A DNA stretch of 64,000 nt from positions 1 to 64,000 of the forward strand of contig NZ_JANIHG010000005.1 of the NCBI RefSeq assembly GCF_024518575.1, in the 5' to 3' direction. Positions 35,871 through 43,962 of this stretch are shown piece after piece. This stretch comes from Methanothrix sp. GTDB taxonomy: Archaea; Halobacteriota; Methanosarcinia; Methanotrichales; Methanotrichaceae. The notes under the pieces are model-generated. The model was not told where the DNA came from and searched no databases. It saw only the letters and a program-made list of their open reading frames with translations. The translations under genes were made by a program, and so were the position numbers. Positions within the stretch are counted from its first letter, which is position 1, and every line of letters begins with the position of its first letter.

Positions 35871-36052
35871 TGGGGCTGGTGCGATTCGAACGCACGATCG
35901 ACGGGTCTCTCCGATTCTGAGAAGACATGATCATCTCAGTGCTCCAACGGATCATCAACACCATCCCCGTCGGGATGGCTCAGCAGACCCGTTGCTCATC
36001 ATCCAATCATACCGCTGGAGCCCGTCGCCCTACCTGGCTAGGCCACAGCCCC
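35871..36052 (-). tRNA. tRNA-Trp (CCA) with a 108-nt intron
   Basis: Exon 1 is 36052-36015 and exon 2 is 35906-35871; together they form a 74-nt cloverleaf. The acceptor stem GGGGCTG pairs with CAGCCCC, the anticodon stem ACGGG pairs with CCCGT, and the T arm is GTGCG-TTCGAAT-CGCAC. The loop CTCCAGA gives anticodon CCA at 34-36. The intron sits at the canonical 37/38 position, and CCA is not encoded. It follows tRNA-Lys by 4 bp and shares its promoter. Confidence 0.92.
35907..36014 (-). ncRNA. Box C/D guide RNA within the tRNA-Trp intron
   Basis: Box C ATGATGA is at 36002-35996, box D' CTGA at 35983-35980, box C' TTGATGA at 35958-35952, and box D CTGA at 35939-35936. The guide before D (CCGTTGGAGC) pairs with GCTCCAGCGG of the pre-tRNA; the fifth base upstream of box D faces C34. 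The guide before D' (ACGGGTCT) pairs with AGACCCGT across the intron/exon 2 junction; its fifth base faces position 39. Self-directed 2'-O-methylation by a tRNA-Trp intron is known in other euryarchaea. A CCATCCC/GGGATGG hairpin fills the D'-C' spacer. Confidence 0.85.
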
Positions 36053-36056
36053 TTAG

Positions 36057-36130
36057 CGGGCCGAGAGGGATTTGAACCCCCGACCTAAAGGTTAAGAGCC
36101 TTTCGCTCTACCTGACTAAGCTACCGGCCC
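36057..36130 (-). tRNA. tRNA-Lys (CUU)
   Basis: 74 nt on the minus strand. The acceptor stem is GGGCCGG/TCGGCCC, the anticodon arm AAAGG-CTCTTAA-CCTTT gives anticodon CTT, and the T arm is GGGGG-TTCAAAT-CCCTC. No intron; CCA is not encoded. The TATA box CTTATAAATAGC (36151-36163) is centred 27 bp upstream of its first base and probably drives both this tRNA and tRNA-Trp. Confidence 0.95.
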
Positions 36131-36509
36131 GCGTCGGTAATATGACAAAGCTATTTATAAGCGTTTCGATCTCGCCATCGAGCGTGGGCGATCACATCCC
36201 GTCAGGCTTTGAGGATCTCGATCTTCGGAGATCCCACTGCCAACAGATTTTGGGGTCGTGCTCTTGGGTCCTGCTCGATGAATTGTCTTTCAGGATCGCC
36301 GTCAAATGGCATAATTCCCCATGGTTTCTGCGGGGTCCACATGCTGCTGATTTCTTTGGCAAGCCTCTGCAGTCGCATGCGGGGTTTTCAGTGATACGAG
36401 CACACGAAGTAGCTCTCTGATGCTGCCGATTTACCCTTCGGCCATTCGAGCCCATGAACCATCAGAACTCAGCTGACCACAAGATCTATGTCCACGCCCA
36501 AGATAACTC
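36131..36509. other. 379-bp gap upstream of the tRNA pair, with a gene-like relic
   Basis: The TATA box of the tRNA operon is at 36151-36163. On the minus strand 36202-36378 is an open frame of 58 codons starting with ATG (MRLQRLAKEISSMW) whose composition is protein-like, and the frame continues upstream past an in-frame TGA as further plausible protein (MVHGLEWPKGKSAASES). There is no ribosome binding site. It may be a decayed gene or a small unknown gene. Confidence 0.35.
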
Positions 36510-39128
36510 ATGAGGATGGATCACTCAGACGATGAGATACTCTCTCTGTTCGATGATACGGTTAGGGAATGGTGGATCAGAAGCTTTGGCGGCCGGGAGA
36601 GGATGTTCACACCGCCCCAGAGGCTCGCAGTGCCCCTGATCCACGCGGGAAAGAGCGTGCTGATAAGCTCACCAACTGGTTCGGGCAAGACGCTCTCTGC
36701 ATTCATCTCCATAATAAACAGCCTCTTCATACTCTCCAGAACGGACGGACTCGAGAACAGCGTTTACTGCCTGTACATATCGCCGCTGAGATCGCTGGCC
36801 AACGATATACACAGAAACCTGGAGCGCCCGCTGGCTGAGATACAGGAGATCGCTGCAGAGCGGGGAATAGATGCGGTGGAGATCAGGCACTCAATCAGGC
36901 ATGGTGACGTATCATCATCGGAGAGGGCGAAGATGCTCAGAAAGGCCCCGCACATACTTAACACGACGCCTGAGAGCCTGGCGTTGCTGCTCAACTCACC
37001 GCGCTTCAGGGAGAAGCTAAGGACCGTCAGGTGGGTCATCGTCGATGAGATACACTCGCTCGCGGGCTCCAAGAGGGGCGTTCACCTCTCGCTCAGCCTG
37101 GAGCGTCTGGAGGAGCTCAAAAGAGAGACAGGCGGGGAGAGCTTTGTGAGGATCGGCTGCTCCGCGACCATCGAGCCCCTAAAGGAGGTCGCTGCGTTCC
37201 TCGGTGGTGTGGGCAGAGAGGTTGAGATCATCGACACCAGATTCTCCAGAAGGTTCGATCTCAGGCTGATATGCCCAGTGCCCGATCTCATCTCCACGAC
37301 CCCTGGAGAGCTCAGCCGTGCGCTCTACGAGGCGCTGGATGAGCTGATACAGACACACAAAAACACGCTCATATTCACGAACACAAGGAACGGGGCCGAG
37401 CGGATACTCTACAACCTCAGGGCGAGGTATCCGGATCGATACAACGAGAGCAACTCAGGATGCCATCACGGCTCAATGGGGAAGACGAGCAGGCTGGATG
37501 TCGAGGAGAGGCTGAAATCAGGGGATCTGAAGGTTGTGACCTCTTCCACCTCACTGGAGCTAGGGATAGACATGCCACATCTCGATCTAGTTCTCCAGAT
37601 AGGATCGCCGAAGTCGGTGGCAGCCCTGCTCCAGAGAATAGGAAGGGCGGGCCACAGCCTGGATCAGGTTGTCAAAGGAAGGGTCGTTGTTCTCGACAGG
37701 GACGAGCTCATAGAATGCGCGGTGATGCTCGGATGCGCAAGAGAGGGATTCGTCGACAGGATACACATCCCCAGAAACTGTCTTGATGTTCTATGCCAGC
37801 ACATCCTCGGAATGGCCCTGGAGCGACAGTGGCGGATCGATGATGCGCTCAGGATCATACGAAGATCGTACTGTTACAAAGACCTCAGCGATGACGATAT
37901 GAGGTCTGTAATGACATACCTCTCCGGCTCCTATGCCGATCTTGAGGAGAGAAACATCTACGCGAAGATCTGGTACGACCCTGAGAGAGGAGAGTTCGGT
38001 AAACGCGGCAGGAACTCCAGGATGATATACATGCTCAACCTGGGGACGATACCGGATGAGTTCTCCTGCGATGTCGTCACAAGGGATGGAAGATGGGTCG
38101 GGAACCTGGATGAGAAATACCTGGAGCGTCTCTCAAAGGGAGATGTCTTCGTCCTTGGCGGCAGATCGTATGCGTTCAGATACAGGCGCGGCGGAAAGAT
38201 CTACGTCGATCCCACCGGAGAGCGCCCGACGATACCGAGCTGGTTCTCTGAGAAGCTCCCGCTCTCATTCGATCTCGGCCTTAGGGTGCTCCGGTTCAGG
38301 GCGCACATGCTCGATCTCATATTGAGAGCTGATGAGGAAATGGTCGTTCAGCACCTCCTCGAGACGCTCCCGATAGACGAGAACAGCGCCAGGAGCATCT
38401 ACCAGATATTCGAGCAGCAGATCAGGTACCTCGGAGAGGACTCGGTCTCGACCGACAGGCGCATTGTGGTGGAGGAGACTAGGGATGTGAAGGGGAGAAT
38501 GGTGTACTACTTCATGACCAACTACGGGCTGAGGTTCAATGACGGGTTCAGCAGGATGGTCGCTTACCTCATTTCAAAGGATGGCAGGAGCAATGTTCTG
38601 GTATCGATCGCGGACACAGGCTTCATGCTCTCAATCCCTGAGGGATCAAGAGCTGATCCTGTTACAGCTCTCAGATCCATCAAACCAGAGATGTGCGAGG
38701 ATCTGATCAGAAGAGCGGTCGAGAACACGAACCTCCTGAAGAGGGTGTTCAGGATAAACGCCACCAGGTTCTTCATGATCCTGAGGAACTACATGGGACA
38801 CAGGAAGAGCGCGAGAAGGCAGCAGGTATCCGCAGATATGCTCATAGGTCTCGCAAAGCGGCTCGAGGACTTCGCTGTCCTGAAGGAGAGCTACCGCGAG
38901 ATCGTGGAGGACAAGTTCGAGCTTGACAACATAAAGAGCGTTGTGGGAGCAATAAACAGCGGGGATATAGAGATCGTGAGAAAGAGGAGCCCATCGCCAG
39001 GCCCGATGGCATTCGGAATTGCATCCATCGGAGCTCCTGATGTCGTTCTGGCGCAGGACAGGCTTGCGCTCCTGAAGGAGTTCCAGAGAAGGGTAATGGA
39101 GAGGATCGCGGGAGAGAGCGCAGCGTGA
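36510..39128 (+). CDS. Lhr-type superfamily 2 DNA helicase
   Basis: 872 residues. Motif I is SSPTGSGKT near 53-61, motif II VDEIH near 177, motif III GCSATI, motif IV-VI blocks IFTNTRNGAERIL, SSTSLELGIDMPHLDLVLQIGSP and QRIGRAGH. The C-terminal half matches the Lhr winged-helix and Lhr-specific domains. The family unwinds DNA and RNA:DNA duplexes in repair. The GTG of the downstream phosphoesterase overlaps its stop codon (GTGA). An alternative ATG is two codons inside. Confidence 0.9.
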   Translation: MRMDHSDDEILSLFDDTVREWWIRSFGGRERMFTPPQRLAVPLIHAGKSVLISSPTGSGKTLSAFISIINSLFILSRTDGLENSVYCLYISPLRSLANDIHRNLERPLAEIQEIAAERGIDAVEIRHSIRHGDVSSSERAKMLRKAPHILNTTPESLALLLNSPRFREKLRTVRWVIVDEIHSLAGSKRGVHLSLSLERLEELKRETGGESFVRIGCSATIEPLKEVAAFLGGVGREVEIIDTRFSRRFDLRLICPVPDLISTTPGELSRALYEALDELIQTHKNTLIFTNTRNGAERILYNLRARYPDRYNESNSGCHHGSMGKTSRLDVEERLKSGDLKVVTSSTSLELGIDMPHLDLVLQIGSPKSVAALLQRIGRAGHSLDQVVKGRVVVLDRDELIECAVMLGCAREGFVDRIHIPRNCLDVLCQHILGMALERQWRIDDALRIIRRSYCYKDLSDDDMRSVMTYLSGSYADLEERNIYAKIWYDPERGEFGKRGRNSRMIYMLNLGTIPDEFSCDVVTRDGRWVGNLDEKYLERLSKGDVFVLGGRSYAFRYRRGGKIYVDPTGERPTIPSWFSEKLPLSFDLGLRVLRFRAHMLDLILRADEEMVVQHLLETLPIDENSARSIYQIFEQQIRYLGEDSVSTDRRIVVEETRDVKGRMVYYFMTNYGLRFNDGFSRMVAYLISKDGRSNVLVSIADTGFMLSIPEGSRADPVTALRSIKPEMCEDLIRRAVENTNLLKRVFRINATRFFMILRNYMGHRKSARRQQVSADMLIGLAKRLEDFAVLKESYREIVEDKFELDNIKSVVGAINSGDIEIVRKRSPSPGPMAFGIASIGAPDVVLAQDRLALLKEFQRRVMERIAGESAA

Positions 39129-39832
39129 GCATCGAGGATCTGCGGGAGCATCTTATTAAAAGATTCGATTTCCTTCTGGGAGCTCTTTACATCAGAGAGA
39201 TCGAGACATGTGTGCTCTCTGATATCCACATAGGTCTGGAGGAGGAGCTCTTCGCCCAGGGGCTACTCTTTCCGCTGAGAGAGAGGGATGAGCTCCTTAA
39301 GAGGATTGATATCATCCTCAAGCGATTCAATCCAAGAAAGCTCGTTCTCGCCGGGGATGTGGTGCATTCATTCGGACGTGCGGATCAGAGGATACGCAGG
39401 AAGGTTGAGGCGATCTTAAAAACAATCAGGTCGAGGTGTGATATGATCATCGTCTCAGGCACACACGACGGTATGCTGCCCTACATGGGATTCACAGCTC
39501 AGAGCAGATACGATGAGGGCGAATACACGATACATCACGGGGACGAGGACCTGAGGGAGCACGGCCACCTGATAATTGGCCACGAGCATCCGGTGCTGGA
39601 TGTCGATATGATGCGCATACCATGCTACCTTTTCGGCAGGGGTCTAATGGACGGAATGGACATCATCGTCCTGCCAGCCTTCAACCCGTTCTGCCAGGGC
39701 GTGGCAGTGAACCACCTGGAGAGCTCAGATCTGCTGTCGCCTCTGCTGAGAAGACTGGACATCGGAAAACTCCATCCCGTGGTCGAGATGGAAGGCGAGG
39801 TGATGGTCTTCCCCGAGATCAGGAGCATTTAG
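39125..39832 (+). CDS. Calcineurin-like metallophosphoesterase (Lhr-associated)
   Basis: 235 residues. The metal site is visible as LSDIHIG (Asp33, His35), LAGDVVHSF, VSGTHDG, HHGDED and IIGHEHPVL. It starts with GTG overlapping the Lhr helicase stop codon, implying stoichiometric coupling. Lhr-type helicases are commonly paired with such a phosphoesterase in bacteria and archaea, and a repair nuclease role has been proposed. Confidence 0.9.
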   Translation: MSIEDLREHLIKRFDFLLGALYIREIETCVLSDIHIGLEEELFAQGLLFPLRERDELLKRIDIILKRFNPRKLVLAGDVVHSFGRADQRIRRKVEAILKTIRSRCDMIIVSGTHDGMLPYMGFTAQSRYDEGEYTIHHGDEDLREHGHLIIGHEHPVLDVDMMRIPCYLFGRGLMDGMDIIVLPAFNPFCQGVAVNHLESSDLLSPLLRRLDIGKLHPVVEMEGEVMVFPEIRSI

Positions 39833-40060
39833 GAAGTCGCTTTTATCCGTTTAACTGCCTGAATCATCTTGGCTCAGTGGTGTTTTTTCGATGGATGAGT
39901 GCGATCTGACTCACTTGCATGGTCGCAAGTTGAAAAATAGAGAAGAGCGTTAGCTAACCAACAGTTTCGAACTCCAGAACAGCGCTCTCGCCCCTGTTAC
40001 TGTCGCGTCGGTGCCCATAGCCTGGCAATATGTTTGATCTATCAGCTGCACCGGATTGCA

Positions 40061-40138
40061 TCAGAGCAGACCTGATATGAACATGGCTGCGCATGCTATT
40101 ATGAGAATACCTATCCAGTACATAAAGACATTTTTCAT
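40061..40138 (-). CDS. 25-residue single-pass membrane peptide
   Basis: ATG at 40138 is preceded by TTGGAGGTTTGTGGTAAA, a strong ribosome binding site with 9-base spacing. The peptide MKNVFMYWIGILIIACAAMF plus five residues is a nearly pure transmembrane helix ending LL. The same frame is open upstream, but only the part after the ribosome binding site looks like a protein. The 116-bp miniature element lies about 70 bp upstream, so its insertion may have altered the promoter. Function unknown; tiny membrane peptides often modulate a membrane complex. Confidence 0.55.
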   Translation of the reverse strand: MKNVFMYWIGILIIACAAMFISGLL

Positions 40139-40614
40139 TTTACCACAAACCTCCAATTGTTTATTGTATTTTTCTACAAAAAGGTATTTAGTCTTTTTGG
40201 AAAAAGTGCTGTGTTGAATAATGTTTGAGAATCCGATAGCATAGGCTGGATTCATACGAATTGCAATCCTAGTAAAAATCAATAGCTATCGACCTTAAAG
40301 CTCTTAATTATTCAACACAGCAGGAAAAAGTGCTTTAATGTGGAGATCACATAGTTGCCAGTGAAATCGAGCTGGTATTCTAATTGCGTCTGGATTCGCA
40401 TGAATTCGGTGAGGTCGCATGCTATTGATCTGGTGATGAGAGATCAGACGAAACGGAAGCGTGCTGGATTGCAATATGATCAAACAGATTCCGAGAACAC
40501 TGATCTCCATTCTTTCCTGCAGCGAAACCGAAGCGCTGTCTGAGGATGACATAGATCGGCGATCTGAGAACAAGCGAAAAGAGTTAAATCCGATCTCCTC
40601 AACCTTGGATCCGT
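40139..40614. other. 476-bp AT-rich gap holding a miniature element
   Basis: Apart from the 116-bp element and the leader of the 25-residue peptide no gene is convincing. The sequence is markedly more AT-rich than its surroundings. Confidence 0.55.
40207..40322. mobile_element. Miniature inverted-repeat element, copy 1 (116 bp)
   Basis: Perfect 16-bp terminal inverted repeats TGCTGTGTTGAATAAT (40207-40222) and ATTATTCAACACAGCA (40307-40322), with a perfect 8-bp target duplication GGAAAAAG at 40199-40206 and 40323-40330. No coding capacity. The ends match copy 2 at 35282-35392; inside, a stretch such as AGAAT-CC-AT...TAGGC...GATTC can be aligned with the reverse complement of copy 2, so the two are diverged members of one family. 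Confidence 0.82.
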
Positions 40615-41085
40615 ATGCCCGAGCCTCAGAAGACGCAGGATCTCGTCTCCGTGGAGGTCAGCGGCCTCAGCGCATCCCTGCTCATGACACACGGCTCAAT
40701 AAACCTTTGGTTCGGAAGGAGCGCGACTCCGTCGCTCGTATCCCGCGTCATAAGAACGATCGCAAGAATCGACTGCGCGGCAGAGCACGAGAGGGTGATA
40801 ATCTGCGACTTCGATGAGATAGGCGATTTTGAGGGCAGAGGGTATGTTCTGACATCATACGCGCGAAGCGGCGATATGTACAGAGCCATCTTCGTCGTTC
40901 CCTTCTCCAGGGAGGAGGCTCTTGATTTGTTCATCAATTCGATCCTCGATGCCATCTCAAGAGGGGACGTCAGCGTGAGCCTGCGCTGGCGTGGCGGCCC
41001 TGTGCGCATGAGAGCTCTCTGCGAGGAGCTAAAAAGGCTGAACTACTTCACCAGATTCATATCAAACTACAGAACAGATGAGTGA
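40615..41085 (+). CDS. Hypothetical protein upstream of an aminotransferase
   Basis: 156 residues, not recognised. Mixed alpha/beta, no membrane segment; a central FDEIGDFEGRGYVLTSYARSG strand-turn and a basic/hydrophobic C-terminal helix. It ends 5 bp before the ATG of the aminotransferase gene, so the two are likely cotranscribed. Codon use is typical of the genome. Confidence 0.62.
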   Translation: MPEPQKTQDLVSVEVSGLSASLLMTHGSINLWFGRSATPSLVSRVIRTIARIDCAAEHERVIICDFDEIGDFEGRGYVLTSYARSGDMYRAIFVVPFSREEALDLFINSILDAISRGDVSVSLRWRGGPVRMRALCEELKRLNYFTRFISNYRTDE

Positions 41086-41090
41086 TAGGA

Positions 41091-42197
41091 ATGCGATTTG
41101 CGAAGCACATCATGGAGATTGAGAGCTCTGGTATACGGAAATGTTTTGATGGAGCCGGGCCTGGCGCGGTCAACCTGAGCATCGGTCAACCTGATTTCGA
41201 CACGCCCAGACACATAAAAGAGGCGGCGATAAGGGCTATCGAGCAGGGGATGACCGGCTACACGCCAAACCTCGGAATACCGGAGCTGAGAGCTGCGATA
41301 TGCGAGAAGCTCGGACGTGAGAATGGAATTACATGCTCTGCGGATCAGATAATGGTGACATCGGGCGCAAGCGAGGCCCTCTTCCTGGCCATCGCAGCCG
41401 TCACGTCGCCTGGGGATGAGGTGCTGATCCCGGATCCGGGCTTCGTCTCGTACAGGCCGCTGGTCCAGACAGCGGGAGGGCGTCCGGTAGGTTTGCCTCT
41501 CGATCAGGAGCTGAAGCTTTCTGTCGATACCGTCGCGGAGCACATCACTCCAAGGACGAGCGCGATCATAGTGAACTCGCCCGCGAACCCGACAGGCGCA
41601 GTCCAGTCGGAAAGCGAGATCAAGGGGCTGGCAGAGCTCGCCGAGGATAACGGCATCGCCCTCATCTCGGACGAGGTCTACGAGCACTTCATATACGAGG
41701 GGGAGCACGTCAGCCCCGGCAGTTACAGTGAGAGCGTCATAACAGTTAACGCGGTCTCGAAGACCTACGCCATGACCGGATGGAGGCTCGGCTACCTGGC
41801 CGCACCTCCTGAAGCTATCGATGTTATGCTTAAAATCCATCAGTACATCCAGGCATGTGCATCCTCCATCTCACAGGCCGCAGCGCTCGCAGCCATAACA
41901 GGGCCGCAGGACTGCGTGCGGGAGATGAGGGCGACCTTCCAGCGGCGGAGGGACATGATGGTTCGCGGTCTCAGAGATCTCGGCGTTGATCTGGTGATCC
42001 CGAAGGGGGCGTTTTACATATTCCCCAGGGTCGGAGACGGCGATGAGTTCGCGGCCAGGCTGAGCTCAGCCGGCGTCATAACAGTGCCAGGATCTGCATT
42101 CGGGGCGAATGGACGACCGTACATACGGATATCATATGCAGCATCCGACGAGAGCCTGAGGCTCGCCCTGGGGAGGATGAGGGCCATCACAGAGTGA
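41091..42197 (+). CDS. Class I/II pyridoxal-phosphate aminotransferase
   Basis: 368 residues from MRFAKHIMEIESSG. PLP contacts are NSPANPTGA (Asn166), ISDEVYEHF (Asp194) and the lysine of NAVSKTYAMTGWRLG (Lys224). It is a paralogue of the protein at 1464-2603, with the same DFDTPRHI and GWRLGYL signatures. ATAGGA directly before the ATG is the ribosome binding site. The substrate is probably an acidic or aromatic amino acid; a cysteate aminotransferase role is possible but not shown. Confidence 0.88.
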   Translation: MRFAKHIMEIESSGIRKCFDGAGPGAVNLSIGQPDFDTPRHIKEAAIRAIEQGMTGYTPNLGIPELRAAICEKLGRENGITCSADQIMVTSGASEALFLAIAAVTSPGDEVLIPDPGFVSYRPLVQTAGGRPVGLPLDQELKLSVDTVAEHITPRTSAIIVNSPANPTGAVQSESEIKGLAELAEDNGIALISDEVYEHFIYEGEHVSPGSYSESVITVNAVSKTYAMTGWRLGYLAAPPEAIDVMLKIHQYIQACASSISQAAALAAITGPQDCVREMRATFQRRRDMMVRGLRDLGVDLVIPKGAFYIFPRVGDGDEFAARLSSAGVITVPGSAFGANGRPYIRISYAASDESLRLALGRMRAITE

Positions 42198-42331
42198 GCC
42201 ATGGGGCATCGGAACCTTCCGTATTCGGGCCAGAACAGCCACCAGCAGCTGCTCTCTGCTTGGAGCCCGCTGAGAGATTGTGCAAATGAAGCTTACATCC
42301 ACATATTCAGGCGGCTTCAAGCACTGATGCC

Positions 42332-42874
42332 TCAGTGCAGCAGCTTAACCCTTATCTTCCCGAAGTCCTCCTTTATCTCGACGGCGAACCCCATGCCCCT
42401 GAGGATCTCCTCGACCTCTGTCCTGACGAACTTCTTGCTCAGATCCGATGAGAGTATAAGCGTGTACTCGCGCTCAGATATCCTGCTCAGCTTGAAGAGG
42501 TTGCATGCCTCCAGCCTTTTCAGAATAACATCTGCGTTGTAGAGCCTGTGCCGGAACTGCTCCGCATGAGCCTTGCATACGTCCTTATGCTTCTCCCAGA
42601 ACGCCTCTGCATCGGGATGCGTCTCGATGAAGCTGAGAAAGAGGAGCCAGTGGTCTATGTCAAGAATCACGTGCTCCCCTGCGGAGAGCATCTCAGCGTG
42701 TGTGTACAGCTTTCTGTCCTCCACAGATTCGAATATGCCCCTGTGGCGGCTGTAAAACTTCAGTGCCTCTCTCATCATCTCGCTCTGAGAGACGCCGAGC
42801 TCGTCCCTGAGCTTCCTGAAGAGCCTGGCGGTCTCTTCGTCCATGGATATCGTTATCCTCTCAGGTGCCTTCAT
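42332..42874 (-). CDS. Ribbon-helix-helix (CopG-type) regulator
   Basis: 180 residues. The first ~45 (RITISMDEETARLFRKLRDELGVSQSEMMREALKFY) form a ribbon-helix-helix DNA-binding unit: a short beta strand and two helices. The remaining ~135 residues are a family-specific effector or dimerisation domain with several histidines. It lies 44 bp downstream of the ThiF-like gene on the same strand. Its targets are unknown; the adjacent sulfur-carrier genes are candidates. Confidence 0.82.
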   Translation of the reverse strand: MKAPERITISMDEETARLFRKLRDELGVSQSEMMREALKFYSRHRGIFESVEDRKLYTHAEMLSAGEHVILDIDHWLLFLSFIETHPDAEAFWEKHKDVCKAHAEQFRHRLYNADVILKRLEACNLFKLSRISEREYTLILSSDLSKKFVRTEVEEILRGMGFAVEIKEDFGKIRVKLLH

Positions 42875-42917
42875 GATCCCTCCGCGGGTCGTCGCGAAAT
42901 TATGTCATCAGATATGC

Positions 42918-43640
42918 TCACAGACCACAATCCGGGCAGCGCTCATTTCTCTCAATCGAGATCTCATCCATCTGGGCGCATCTCCCGTCCCAGATGAGGA
43001 GCCTGTTGGCGAGCGGCTCGCCGAGGCCTGTCAGCAATTTAATCGCTTCCATCGCCTGGATCGAGCCGATAATGCCGCACGTCGCGCCTACGACAGGAGG
43101 CGCATCCCGCGGCGGAGGTCTGGGAAAGACGCATCTCAGGCACGCGGTCCTTCCGGGAATGATGGTGGTAACCTGGCCGTCGAATCCGGATACAGCGCCA
43201 TGGACCATAGGCAGACCATGCTCAAGCGCAGCCGAGTTCAGGATGTACCTGGCCTCGAAGCTGTCCATGGCATCGACTACGATATCAATACCATCCACCA
43301 GATCATCAATGCTGCTCTCTGATATGCAGAGATCAACACCCTCCACCTCGATCATGGGGTTCAGTGAGCGCAGCGCCTCCTCAGCTGATACAGCCTTGCG
43401 TACGCCTGGAACGCGGTGCAGTATCTGCCGGTTGAGGTTGCTGAGATCGACGGAATCCGAGTCCACGATTCTTATGTGCCCAACACCTGCTGCCGCTAAA
43501 TAGCAGGAGGATGCAGATCCCAGGCCGCCGGCACCTGCTATCAGGACTCCAGATCCCTTCAGCCGCTCCTGCCCCTCGATTCCGAGAAGCGGGATCTGTC
43601 TTGCATACCTCCCTGCCTCTGCCTCTGTGAGCACAGTCAA
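42918..43640 (-). CDS. ThiF/MoeB/HesA-family adenylyltransferase
   Basis: 240 residues of E1-like enzyme. The ATP loop is GAGGLGS (36-42), followed by DSDSVDLSNLNRQILH. The zinc site is two pairs, CLRC and the C-terminal CPDC. Such enzymes adenylate the C-terminal glycine of a ubiquitin-like sulfur carrier. Its start overlaps the stop of the MoaD-like gene by 4 bp, so enzyme and carrier are coupled. It could serve molybdopterin or thiamine synthesis or a tRNA/cysteine thiolation path. Confidence 0.88.
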   Translation of the reverse strand: MTVLTEAEAGRYARQIPLLGIEGQERLKGSGVLIAGAGGLGSASSCYLAAAGVGHIRIVDSDSVDLSNLNRQILHRVPGVRKAVSAEEALRSLNPMIEVEGVDLCISESSIDDLVDGIDIVVDAMDSFEARYILNSAALEHGLPMVHGAVSGFDGQVTTIIPGRTACLRCVFPRPPPRDAPPVVGATCGIIGSIQAMEAIKLLTGLGEPLANRLLIWDGRCAQMDEISIERNERCPDCGL

Positions 43641-43888
43641 CCTCCGATTATGGCTGGCACGATCGCGATCTCATCGCCATCCTTGAGAGCTGTGTTGATA
43701 TCGGTCACGCTCCTGCCGTTCACCAGCACATAGACATCATCCCTTATTTTCAAACCATCGAGCAGCCGCTCATGCCCTGGCAGGGAGAGGAGGAGATCCC
43801 TGAGCAGAGAGCCCTCGCACATTTCCAGATGGAGCTCACTTCCGATAATTCTTCTCAGATTGCCAAACGATCGGAGCAGGATCTGCAT
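43637..43888 (-). CDS. MoaD/ThiS-like ubiquitin-fold sulfur carrier
   Basis: 83 residues from MQILLRSFGNLRRIIG, ending in IIGG, the diglycine tail that is adenylated and thiocarboxylated. The beta-grasp pattern VYVLVNGR...LKDGDEIAIVPAIIGG is typical. GGAGGTTGGAATCGA ahead of ATG 43888 fixes the start; the frame is open further upstream but is not family-like there. It is coupled to the ThiF-like gene by an ATGA overlap. Confidence 0.88.
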   Translation of the reverse strand: MQILLRSFGNLRRIIGSELHLEMCEGSLLRDLLLSLPGHERLLDGLKIRDDVYVLVNGRSVTDINTALKDGDEIAIVPAIIGG

Positions 43889-43962
43889 TCGATTCCAACC
43901 TCCAGATCCAGGCGGTCTAAGACTGCGCTGGTCTGATGCGATTGATTCCGGCGCCCCTTGCA

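Noticed and set aside
40355-40543. 62-codon plus-strand frame next to the miniature element
   Set aside because: No ribosome binding site, atypical composition and no sign of a product; treated as intergenic.
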